Assembly (NCBI RefSeq): GCF_009870125.1
Contig: NC_046681.1
Location: 17,187,001-17,251,000, forward strand
Length of the DNA: 64,000 bases
Reading direction: 5' to 3'
Origin: Drosophila pseudoobscura
Lineage: Eukaryota > Arthropoda > Insecta > Diptera > Drosophilidae
Under the pieces are notes generated by a model. The model searched no databases and had not been told where the DNA came from. It saw only the letters and a list, made by a program, of their open reading frames with translations. A program made the position numbers and the translations under genes. Position 1 is the stretch's first letter. Every line of letters begins with the position of its first letter. Positions 12,391 to 27,200 of this stretch are shown here, in pieces.

Positions 12391-13418
12391 CCATACAGTA
12401 TATAGATGTGCCAGTTCATGATGCAATTATACACAAGGGCGCGGGAAATAAAATAATAGCTGTTATTTGTTTGATTTATACCACAAAATATAAAATATTA
12501 CAATAATATAATTACACATTTATTTCCTTATTTTAAACAGGTTGATAATAAACTATACAAATTATGCAAACATGCGTTAAAAAAGGTTTTAGCGAAATAA
12601 GTCAAACAAAAAAAAAACCAAAGAGAAAAACTCAAAATTAGCACTACCTTCCAGAATGTTATTGTCAATAGAATCCGCCACGAAGATAACATGTTTTGAA
12701 GACAAAAGAACCAAATAGGATGAATGACTTTATTCAAAAATAACAAAAATATTGCGCCGCAACAATTTTTAATTTAAAACAAAATATGAAACAATGTCTT
12801 ATCGGTTTTATTTGAATATCATCCCTGAGTTAGCTTCGCAAAGACATTTTTCGGAAAATTCCTCTTACAAATTCTAGAAAATATGAGGAAGTCTCGGCTA
12901 ACGGTAACTTCTATTAGCCTAAGATATGTTTGTCGGCAGCGAATTCACATTTTTAAAAATGTATCAATCAATATTGAGTAAAATCCAAAATCCAATCCAT
13001 CACTTCATAGACACCAAAGCGCAGCATTCTACGATTATTCACATTGGAATATTTTTTCCGGTGAAATGTGCGTCTCTCCTCTTCTCTTTTTGCTAATAAA
13101 AGTTATTAGCCTATTGTCAAAATAAATATCAGTTACATTTTTAACTTTTTTAAATTTATATGTAAACGACTGTCTCGTTTTTATATGTAGAATTATTGAA
13201 TATGAATTTATAGGTAATTTGCAAAAAAAAGCATTCCAATCCTACCTGTTCCTGAACAGTATTACAGTATGACCACAGTATCATTTAATTTTTGAAAAAG
13301 CCAATAATTGTAAACGATATTTTGACATCGATAGCAACAGGAAGTGTAAAACTTGCGCATTCAGCCCTGGGTAATTTTAAAACTTTGACGGTGGACGACG
13401 GAAATTATTCAACGGAAA
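12391..13418. other. Intergenic/5' region of aubergine copy 1; left edge of the duplicated unit
   Basis: Homology with the second copy starts at 12567 (matching 23271) and continues without break into aubergine, apart from an 80-bp segment missing here at 12744/12745 that is present at 23448-23527. The aubergine transcription start is likely between about 13330 and 13400, but no TATA or clear initiator was identified. The earlier part (12391-12560) holds no gene I recognise. Confidence 0.5.
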
Positions 13419-16400
13419 ATGAATAATTTACCAACAAATTCTGGGCATTCTCGTGGACGAGGGCGCGGAACAAAACAGAAGGACGATGCAAACCGTGGCT
13501 TGGGTCTGCAGTTGGTAAGAAAACTAAATTAAATACAATGTATGTATATCCTTTCCCGGCAGTATTGATATATGGTTTGCACATCGCGTTTTTTTAAACA
13601 TACAGAACTCAAATTCACAGTAATTAAGTAATTTCACTTTAATTTGTGTATTAAATCAGTTGTAAAAAATATAACATGTTAAAAAAGTGATGTATATAAA
13701 TGGTTACCGGAATAATATTGCAGCTTTTTACTGAACAGCTTAATTGGTGCACCAATTCTTGAATGTGTCTTTAGAAAACTTTGATGTTCAAGTTTGTATA
13801 ACTTTGCATGTGCTAAAAATATACAATATTATATTGTTTTTGCAAATACATATATATGAAATCTTTTGAAAGTTTTTATGTTGAATAATTTTCGCCTAAC
13901 GTTTTCCCCAACTTAGCTCTTTATAGAATTGACTTAGCCACTGAATGTACGTATGTATGTACGTATTTCCATTATATGCTTTTGGATCAGTGCTTCGATC
14001 AATCCCGAATAATTGCGCTTAGGATAACCGTCGTGCTTAAATTTGCATAGAATTAGTGTGGTTTTCTTGGCCTGCTATGTTATAATATCTGTCTCTAAAC
14101 ATGTTTAAAACCATAACACAACCCTATTAATACATATGTATGTGCTGGGTTTATGCATATGTAACTAAGCGAATGGAGTTCAAATTGGATCGGTCGAAAA
14201 GCTAGTCTGTGAGAGCATTTATGTAGCATTCATGTACAAATACTCAAAAAGAGTATAGTGGGATATTAGATTGTGGAAAAAGTGGGAAAGGAAGCGTTTT
14301 CGATAGCCGAGTCGATTGAGCCATGTTTGTCTGTCTGTCTTGTTTGTCTTGCCTAGTTCTCACAGATACTAAGATCTAGAGCAACCAAATTTTGTACCCA
14401 GACTCCTGTTATATCACACTGAATCAAGTTTGTTTCAAACGTTTTCTTTTGCAACGCCTCTTTCCTCCCCCACATAGGGCGAAAAACTGTGGCATCCACA
14501 ATTTTGAAGATACGAAAAAATCAAAAACGCAAGATCATAGAGACAGATTGGCGAATCTGGATCAGATCATTTAATTTCAAGATTTTTTCCTCTCTCACAC
14601 AGTTTTTGTTGTTCAACGTAATCGGCTATAAGTATGGAGCTGCGGCCATAGCAGCAACTCAAAACGTTCCCCCGTTTTTAGTTTACTTTTGAACTAAAAA
14701 TTAATATTTGGTATGCCCTCCTTATTGTTTATAACCTTTTCCAACCAATATCAGTCACAAATTTTCAATGCCTTTTAAAGTCAGGCGTTTGAACCGAAGA
14801 ATTCATCAAGGAGGGACATAATTGAATTGGAAAAATTCAAGGAATTCACGATTTTTGTTGTCCTGATAAAATCAAAAACCATCTTTTATCCCGAATTTTT
14901 TTAAATATTTAAATGAGTTTTTTTTAAGTATCCATAGATAACATAGCTGTGTTTCCATAAAAAAACATACATTAATAACACTATATTGTCGGTTCTTCAT
15001 TTCAAGCTCTATAGTTGGTTCTCTCCAGAAATGTGTGTTCCATCGGAGCAAAAACCCTTTTTGGCCTTTTTTAACGAAGCTAAAACTCCTATTCTGTTGA
15101 ACTATTTTGTGTTATTTTGTCTGTTATTTGGTATAGAATATAAGCATTTATGTAAAAACATACGAATTTATCGCTTTGTAGGGGCAATCTTCTAACGAGG
15201 CTCGTCCGGATAAACCTGTCCCCCCAGCGGACGCGTTAAAAACGTCGGAGATCATACCCAAGTCTAAGGATACTGAAGCTCAAGCTATTGAAGGTATTGG
15301 TTTTGTTCTTTTTGTGATTATTTTAATTTCCAATGTTTTTCTTACTAGGCGATCCTCGTGGGTCTGTACGTGGACGACGCCTAATAACTGAAGTTGTGCA
15401 CTCTCGTCCTCAGGGACTTACAACCAAAGCTGGAATTAGCGGCACGAAAATAAATGTCCAAACCAATTATTTTAAGCTGTTAAAACGTCCATGCTGGACC
15501 ATTTTCCAGTACCGGGTTGATTTTGAACCTGAAGTCGACAACACACGTTACCGTCGTGGGTACCTTTACGAACATAAAAACATATTGGGTGGATACATTT
15601 TCGACGGAACTATTTTATTCTGCACAACTCAGTTCAACTTCAAGGAATTAGTGACAAAAAATCACGCAGGAGAGAACATTACCATCAAAATTAAGCATGT
15701 TGGTTTAGTTGAAGCAGCTGACAATCAACAATTCCAAGTGCTTAATCTTCTCTTACGAAAAGCAATGGAGAGTCTTAGTCTCCAGCTTGTATCCCGCAAC
15801 TATTATGATGCTAAGGCGAAGGTACGTCCCTTTGCACTAACAAAAATGAATTTAATTAATATACTTGCCATGTAAATATATATTTATACCATTTTTATAT
15901 GGATTTTCATATTGTTACAGCAGCAGGAATTATTTCTCTAATATGTAGATGTGAACCAAAAATCTTAATCTTAACGCCTCTCAATCTTAATCTTATGTTT
16001 ACCTAGTTGAAATCTGCATGAATGGTAAAAAAAAACCGGCATTCGAATCCTACCAAGCTGTAACATAATGGCTCCCTAACGTAATGCCTTTCCATCATCG
16101 TATGCATTGGTTTTTTACTCGAATGTAATGATGAAGTCCCCTTGGAAGTCTCGTCACCAACATTCTCCGCATTAAAGGATGCAAAAGCAAAGAAAATATA
16201 AATTTAATTTTGAAGAAAATTTTGAAAAATAATTTTGGATGCGAAACTTTGGTAAACATCTTTTTATTTTGACTCTCACTTAAAAGTGTTTGAGGGTCAA
16301 AAAACGAACTAGATGTTATTAGTTATTGACAACTTGCAATAAGTTTTTTCTGCTGCTATTACTAATCTAAAAATATTGGCTCATTGTTGGCTGCTGCGAC

Positions 16401-19400
16401 GGCAATTATTTTCAGTAGCGTAAGCAGCAGCAGCTGTTCCTTTTGAACAGTTTAAAAAAATCAAATCAGGGAAAACACAAATTTCACAATTCTTATAATT
16501 ATATTATTATTATAATGTTTGAAATATCTTTACGAACGAAAAGCTTTTAAATTTTGTGTTTTAATTTCTGCTAAAGATTAAACTTAATAATTACCGCGTG
16601 GAATTGTGGCCTGGATATCAAACATCGATTCGTCAACACGAGTCTGATATATTATTGTGTGCCGATGTCGTTCATAAGGTAATGAGAACGGATACCTTGT
16701 ATGACATCCTAAGTGAGGCGATTCGGGATACCGAAAACTTTAAAGATGCTTTTCGACGCCAAGTAATGGGTGAGTTTTCCATATTTACATATGCATATAT
16801 ACATAAATTTGTGCATAAGCCTGTGCGACCAATTAGATTAATGACTCGTATTTGCATTTGTTATACACAAAATATTAGTAGATGTGAAAAGGCAAGACTA
16901 AAAATGCGCAGTCGAAAACATTTACATAGTTCGTGGTCTGTCACCGATTGCTGCAAGACTCAATTCTCCGCGAGTTATCGCGCCACTGACAATCTATTAC
17001 TCAGTATCAATAGGATCACTAGAAAAAGCTCAGGATTAAGTCGAGCTATTGGAACTCAAAAGGTATGACTGTAGGTTGTTTCTTAGGATAACTTAGGATA
17101 ACATAACTAACTCTGCAGTCGTAACACTTACTAAAGCAATAGATATTTTTAGCAGGTACAACTTATTGATGGTTGTATATTTACGCATTTATTCTCTTCC
17201 CCAGGTATGATATGTCTTACTGATTACAACAATAAAACCTATCGCATCGATGATGTCGACTTTGGATTGAACCCCTTGTGTAAGTTTAACACTAAAGATG
17301 GAGATATATCGTATGTGGAATATTATAAAAAGGTAAGTTTTCATAAACGTATTATTACATCGGTAAAAAAATACACAAAATACATACAAATCAAGTTTAA
17401 GTGCACCTGGAGTTTCGCCCCTTGAGCACCTAGTTTTGTTACACTATTAATGTATGAGCAGGGCAAATGTTCTTCCGTTTACAACCGAAAATCATGAAGA
17501 TATTGAATCATAAAGAATGATCCTATATAAAAGAGCATCAAAACGCGATCAACAAAAATTGGAATGTACAATGTTAAGGCAAATAGCATTTAATCTTTTG
17601 TTTAATTTTAGAAATCATTTTACTGTTCTACTATTTCGATTTTTAGAGATATAATATCACAATTCGAGACCATAAGCAGCCATTGGTGGTGTCACGACCT
17701 ACCGAGAAAAACATTCGTGGTGGCACGGATCAGCTTATTATGCTAGTTCCCGAATTGGCTCGAGCTACTGGAATGACTGATGCTATGCGAGCAAATTTTC
17801 AGTATGTCTTTTATTCTATTCAAAGTTTTTGTTGTTAATATTTCTAATATCAAAATTGGTTCGTTACTCTTAAATTAGATTCATGAAAGCAATGAGCGAG
17901 TTTACCAGATTGAATCCGGACCGTCGCATTGAACGCCTGCGCGCATTCAACAAGCGCTTGCAATCGTCGAAAGAGAGCATGGATGTGTTAAAATCGTGGA
18001 ATATTGAACTTGATACAGCTTTGGTGGACATCCCAGCTCGCGTTTTATTTCCTGAGAAAATAGTTTTTGGCAATCAAAAGCGATTCGTATGCGATAACCG
18101 TGCTGATTGGACTATGGAATTCCGAAACAACTCAATGTACTCGCATGTGGACATTAAGAGGTGGTATGTGATAACTCCACAGCGTAATTTACGGGAGACT
18201 GAGGAGTTTGTAAAGCTCTGCATTCGTGCTGCCAGTGGGATGAAAATGACTATTTCCGAGCCTCGATAGTATGTATTATTTAAAACTATATTATATTATA
18301 GATAGAAATACATTTAGTCTTGTATTTCATTGCAGTGATAAAATAGCCGATGATCGCAATGGGACATACTCACAATCGATCGATAATGCAGTAGCGCAAG
18401 ATCCGCAAATTATAATGCTAGTGCTTAAGGCTCCAAACGAAGAGAAGTATGGGTAAAGTAAGTTTGTAAAAAGTGGATTCTTATTAGTTTACATCATCAA
18501 CAGGTATAGCTGTATTAAAAAACGCACGTGTGTTGATCGACCAGTACCATCACAAGTGGTCACTCTGAAAACCATTGCTCCAAGAAAAGAGAAATCAGCT
18601 GGTCTCATGTCCATAGCCACAAAAGTGGTTATTCAGATGAACGCCAAACTGATGGGCGCTCCATGGATGATAGAGTTACCTCTTCGCGGATTAATGACTG
18701 TTGGCTTTGATGTGTGTCATTCGTCGAAGAACAAAAACAAGTCGTACGGTGCACTTGTGGCTACGATGGACATGAAATCATCGAACCGCTACTTTTCTTC
18801 AGTAAACGAACACATGAAAGGCCAAGAGCTGTCGGATCAGATGTCAATGAATATGACATATGCCCTAAAAGCGTTCCGGGAACATCACGGTATTTTACCA
18901 GAGAGAATTCTGTTCTTCCGTGATGGTGTGGGTGATGGTCAACTTCATCAGGTCGTTAACACTGAAGTGAAGTTTTTAAAAACTAAGCTCGATGAGATTT
19001 ACAAATCTGCAGGCAAAGAAGACGGCTGTCGAATGGCATTTATTGTTGTCACTAAGAGAATCAATACTCGGTACTTTACCAAAAATCGAAATCCCGTGCC
19101 TGGTACTGTAGTCGATGATGTCATAACGCTTCCTGAGCGGTATGACTTCTTTTTGGTGTCGCAAGCTGTGCGTCAGGGAACGGTATCGCCAACTAACTAC
19201 AATGTTATACATGATAACATAGGACTAAGTGCCGATAAACTGCAAATGTTGTCTTACAAAATGACCCATATGTATTATAATTTTTCTGGAACTTGTCGCG
19301 TGCCTGCTGTATGTCAATACGCTCACAAATTGGCATTTCTTATAGCCGAAAGTATTAACAGAGCCCCATCATCTGGGTTAGAAAATCAGCTATACTTTCT

Positions 19401-19404
19401 ATAA
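13419..19404 (+). CDS. aub: Aubergine, Piwi-clade Argonaute (copy 1)
   Basis: Aub loads piRNAs in germline nuage, slices transposon transcripts and feeds the ping-pong cycle with Ago3. Nine exons hold frame: 13419-13514, 15182-15293, 15349-15821, 16577-16769, 17205-17332, 17647-17801, 17879-18268, 18336-18452 and 18504-19404. They encode about 854 residues, against 866 that I recall for D. melanogaster. The N-terminus has an RGRGRG run (residues 12-17), a site type for symmetric dimethylarginine and Tudor binding. PAZ lies at about residues 230-390, then MID and PIWI. Catalytic residues are about D624 (GFDVCHS), D695 (FFRDGVGDG) and H829 (YAHKLAF), with a glutamate-finger candidate in NEHMKGQE. 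The protein ends in NQLYFL like other Aub proteins. The last acceptor is ambiguous by two codons (CAG at 18503 or TAG at 18509). No disabling change was seen. Confidence 0.96.
14225..14670 (-). mobile_element. INE-1/DINE-1 copy in aub copy 1 intron 1
   Basis: Reading on the minus strand, the segment has the INE-1 features: a GACAGACAGACAAACATGGCT block, CAATCGACTCGGCTATCG, GAAACGCTTCC-type sequence and a terminal ACTCTTTTTGAGTATTTG. It also carries the internal CGTATCTTCAAAATTGTGGATGCCACA region. It is duplicated together with the gene at about 25010-25455, so it was present before the duplication. Confidence 0.75.
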
Positions 19405-19495
19405 AAGCGTTGTCAAAAATGTAATTTAAGTGTTGGACAAATATAATTAAAAACTGATTTCTCTAAATACTTTGTATTCCATTTATTTTATTTAA

Positions 19496-22224
<2,729 letters not shown>

Positions 22225-22235
<11 letters not shown>

Positions 22236-22590
22236 CCTCTACGATTCTGCGTTTTTAGTTTTCTCGTATCTTTGAATTTGTGGATGCCACAGATTTTCAC
22301 TCTTTGTGGGGGCGGGGCAAAGTTTTGAAATATACTTGTAGAAATCACATATCACAGAAGTCCGGATATAAAACGTCGTTGCCCTAGCTTTTATAGTCTT
22401 TGAGCACTAGGCGCCGATAGGGACGGACAGACGGACAGACAGACAGGGCTCAATCGACTCGGCTATTGTTGCTGATTAAGAATATATATACTTTATGGGG
22501 TCAGAAACGATTCCTTCTGGACGTTACACACATAAACTTTTACCACAAATCTAATATACCCCAATACTCATTTTGAGTATTGATTTTGGT
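22225..22590 (+). mobile_element. INE-1/DINE-1 copy
   Basis: The strand contains GTATCTTTGAATTTGTGGATGCC, a TAGTCTTTGAGCACTAGGCGC block, the GACGGACAGACGGACAGACAG block, CGACTCGGCTATTG, the TATATACTTTATGGGGTCAG block and ACCACAAATCTAATATACCC with a final GAGTATTGATTTTGGTATA. This is an almost complete INE-1. Confidence 0.85.
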
Positions 22591-23270
22591 ATACCGTGGA
22601 ATAATACTAGCTATCTAGATCTCTGAACACTTCCCACATAATTTGTCCAGTTAATGAATCCTTTCTTCTAATTGACTGGCTTATTTTAAATCCTTGCTTT
22701 TGTTGAATTTAGTCCGAAAAAAGGCTTTACCGAAAATGGGAGAAAATAAACAACGAAAGACGACAGTCGTTCTTATTGTTCAATTTTGATATTCTGTCGA
22801 ATATTACTAGCTAGATAGTAATTTTAATCCAATTAATGAACCTAATTCTAATTCTAAGTAATTGGCTGCCTTATTTTAAATATTTGCTTTAATTGCATTT
22901 TGCGTTGTGGAGATAATGGTTTTTATCCCAATCGGCCGACTAATTATTTCGAATTAAATAAAACTCGGCGCAGAAATAAAATTACGATATGTTCTTTAAT
23001 TCGTGACATCCAAATTGCAAGTGTGATTTGCCTACCCTTTACATTGCCGCTCCGATCGCTAAGCGTAGATTCGCTCGGCCGACGTCGGTAGGCAGACGTA
23101 AAGCGGAGATAGCGAAGAGCGAGCTGGCAGAGAGTGTTTAGCAGGGCAAGCAAGTGCAAAGCTTTAACAAACAAATTAGTGACATAGACATAAGTAACAA
23201 ACAAAATAAGCGGCTGAGGGCCAAGAATTAGGTGGTATTTGGCAAGCAGCTATTCGGCTGGGTTCTGCTC
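22590..23270. repeat. Dispersed repeat copies and a possible LTR fragment between the aub copies
   Basis: 22590-22780 and 22785-22930 are two diverged copies of the repeat also seen at 1395-1620, lying in direct order. From about 22930 to 23270 the sequence changes to a G+C-richer block containing GCTCCGATCGCTAAGCGTAG and GGCCGACGTCGGTAGGC, which could be part of a retroviral-type LTR; the family is not recognised. Homology to duplication copy 1 resumes at 23271. Confidence 0.45.
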
Positions 23271-24203
23271 CAAACATGCGTTAAGAAAGGTTTTAGCGAA
23301 ATAAGTCAAACAAAAAAAAAACCAAAGAGAAAAACTCCAAATTACACTACCTTCCAGTATGTTATTGTCAATAGAATCCGCCACGAAGATAGCATGTTTT
23401 GAAGACAAAAGAACCAAATAGGATGAATGACTTTATTCAAAAATAACACCATAAAAGTGGATAAATCCCTTCTTGTGGGAAAGAAACAAATCTACATATA
23501 TGTTTTTTTGTACTTTAAAAATGCAGCAAAAATATTGCGCCGCAACAATTTTTAATTTAAAACAAAAATATGAAACAATGTCTTATCGGGTTTATTTGAA
23601 TATCATCCCTGAGTTAGCTTCGCAAAGACATTTTTCGGAAAATTCCTCTTACAAATTCTAGAAAATATGAAGAAGTCTCGGCTAACGGTAACTTCTATTA
23701 GCCTAAGATATGTTTGTCGGCAGCGAATTCACATTTTTTAAAAATGTATCAATCAATATTGAGTAAAATCCAAAATCCAATCCATCACTTCATAGACACC
23801 AAAGCGCAGCATTCTACGATTATTCACATTGGAATATTTTTTCCGGTGAAATGTGCGTCTCTCCTCTTCTCTTTTTGCTAATAAAAGTTATTAGCCTATT
23901 GTCAAAATAAATATCAGTTACATTTTTAACTTTTTTAAATTTATATGTAAACGACTGTCTCGTTTTTATATGTAGAATTATTGAATATGAATTTATAGGT
24001 AATTTGCAAAAAAAAGCATTCCAATCCTACCTGTTCCTGAACAGTATTACAGTATGACCACAGTATCATTTAATTTTTGAAAAAGCCAATAATTGTAAAC
24101 GATATTTTGACATCGATAGCAACAGGAAGTGTAAAACTTGCGCATTCAGCCCTGGGTAATTTTAAAACTTTGACGGTGGACGACGGAAATTATTCAACGG
24201 AAA

Positions 24204-27200
24204 ATGAATAATTTACCAACAAATTCTGGGCATTCTCGTGGACGAGGGCGCGGAACAAAACAGAAGGACGATGCAAACCGTGGCTTGGGTCTGCAGTTGG
24301 TAAGAAAACTAAATTAAATACAATGTATGTATATCCTTTCCCGGCAGTATTGATATATGGTTTGCACATCGCGTTTTTTTAAACATACAGAACTCAAATT
24401 CACAGTAATTAAGTAATTTCACTTTAATTTGTGTATTAAATCAGTTGTAAAAAATATAACATGTTAAAAAAGTGATGTATATAAATGGTTACCGGAATAA
24501 TATTGCAGCTTTTTACTGAACAGCTTAATTGGTGCACCAATTCTTGAATGTGTCTTTAGAAAACTTTGATGTTCAAGTTTGTATAACTTTGCATGTGCTA
24601 AAAATATACAATATTATATTGTTTTTGCAAATACATATATATGAAATCTTTTGAAAGTTTTTATGTTGAATAATTTTCGCCTAACGTTTTCCCCAACTTA
24701 GCTCTTTATAGAATTGACTTAGCCACTGAATGTACGTATGTATGTACGTATTTCCATTATATGCTTTTGGATCAGTGCTTCGATCAATCCCGAATAATTG
24801 CGCTTAGGATAACCGTCGTGCTTAAATTTGCATAGAATTAGTGTGGTTTTCTTGGCCTGCTATGTTATAATATCTGTCTCTAAACATGTTTAAAACCATA
24901 ACACAACCCTATTAATACATATGTATGTGCTGGGTTTATGCATATGTAACTAAGCGAATGGAGTTCAAATTGGATCGGTCGAAAAGCTAGTCTGTGAGAG
25001 CATTTATGTAGCATTCATGTACAAATACTCAAAAAGAGTATAGTGGGATATTAGATTGTGGAAAAAGTGGGAAAGGAAGCGTTTTCGATAGCCGAGTCGA
25101 TTGAGCCATGTTTGTCTGTCTGTCTTGTTTGTCTTGCCTAGTTCTCACAGATACTAAGATCTAGAGCAACCAAATTTTGTACCCAGACTCCTGTTATATC
25201 ACACTGAATCAAGTTTGTTTCAAACGTTTTCTTTTGCAACGCCTCTTTCCTCCCCCACATAGGGCGAAAAACTGTGGCATCCACAATTTTGAAGATACGA
25301 AAAAATCAAAAACGCAAGATCATAGAGACAGATTGGCGAATCTGCATCAGATCATTTAATTTCAAGATTTTTTCCTCTCTCACACAGTTTTTGTTGTTCA
25401 ACGTAATCGGCTATAAGTATGGAGCTGCGGCCATAGCAGCAACTCAAAACGTTCCCCCGTTTTTAGTTTACTTTTGAACTAAAAATTAATATTTGGTATG
25501 CCCTCCTTATTGTTTATAACCTTTTCCAACCAATATCAGTCACAAATTTTCAATGCCTTTTAAAGTCAGGCGTTTGAACCGAAGAATTCATCAAGGAGGG
25601 ACATAATTGAATTGGAAAAATTCAAGGAATTCACGATTTTTGTTGTCCTGATAAAATCAAAAACCATCTTTTATCCCGAATTTTTTTAAATATTTAAATG
25701 AGTTTTTTTTAAGTATCCATAGATAACATAGCTGTGTTTCCATAAAAAAACATACATTAATAACACTATATTGTCGGTTCTTCATTTCAAGCTCTATAGT
25801 TGGTTCTCTCCAGAAATGTGTGTTCCATCGGAGCAAAAACCCTTTTTGGCCTTTTTTAACGAAGCTAAAACTCCTATTCTGTTGAACTATTTTGTGTTAT
25901 TTTGTCTGTTATTTGGTATAGAATATAAGCATTTATGTAAAAACATACGAATTTATCGCTTTGTAGGGGCAATCTTCTAACGAGGCTCGTCCGGATAAAC
26001 CTGTCCCCCCAGCGGACGCGTTAAAAACGTCGGAGATCATACCCAAGTCTGAGGATACTGAAGCTCAAGCTATTGAAGGTATTGGTTTTGTTCTTTTTGT
26101 GATTATTTTAATTTCCAATGTTTTTCTTACTAGGCGATCCTCGTGGGTCTGTACGTGGACGACGCCTAATAACTGAAGTTGTGCACTCTCGTCCTCAGGG
26201 ACTTACAACCAAAGCTGGAATTAGCGGCACGAAAATAAATGTCCAAACCAATTATTTTAAGCTGTTAAAACGTCCATGCTGGACCATTTTCCAGTACCGG
26301 GTTGATTTTGAACCTGAAGTCGACAACACACGTTACCGTCGTGGGTACCTTTACGAACATAAAAACATATTGGGTGGATACATTTTCGACGGAACTATTT
26401 TATTCTGCACAACTCAGTTCAACTTCAAGGAATTAGTGACAAAAAATCACGCAGGAGAGAACATTACCATCAAAATTAAGCATGTTGGTTTAGTTGAAGC
26501 AGCTGACAATCAACAATTCCAAGTGCTTAATCTTCTCTTACGAAAAGCAATGGAGAGTCTTAGTCTCCAGCTTGTATCCCGCAACTATTATGATGCTAAG
26601 GCGAAGGTACGTCCCTTTGCACTAACAAAAATGAATTTAATTAATATACTTGCCATGTAAATATATATTTATACCATTTTTATATGGATTTTCATATTGT
26701 TACAGCAGCAGGAATTATTTCTCTAATATGTAGATGTGAACCAAAAATCTTAATCTTAACGCCTCTCAATCTTAATCTTATGTGTACCTAGTTGAAATCT
26801 GCATGAATGGTAAAAAAAAACCGGCATTCGAATCCTACCAAGCTGTAACATAATGGCTCCCTAACGTAATGCCTTTCCATCATCGTATGCATTGGTTTTT
26901 TACTCGAATGTAATGATGAAGTCCCCTTGGAAGTCTCGTCACCAACATTCTCCGCATTAAAGGATGCAAAAGCATAGAAAATATAAATTTAATTTTGAAG
27001 AAAATTTTGAAAAATAATTTTGGATGCGAAACTTTGGTAAACATCTTTTTATTTTGACTCTCACTTAAAAGTGTTTGAGGGTCAAAAAACGAACTAGATG
27101 TTATTAGTTATTGACAACTTGCAATAAGTTTTTTCTGCTGCTATTACTAATCTAAAAATATTGGCTCATTGTTGGCTGCTGCGACGGCAATTATTTTCAG

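Noticed and set aside
12399-12441. Open stretch reading IDVPVHDAIIHKGAG, resembling a protein motif
   Set aside because: Only about 15 residues look protein-like, with no splice signals or neighbouring coding sequence, so it cannot be assigned to a gene.
14392-14692. Short open frames in aub intron 1 (and the matching pair at 25177-25477)
   Set aside because: They lie inside an INE-1 element, are identical in both copies for that reason, and carry no coding signature.
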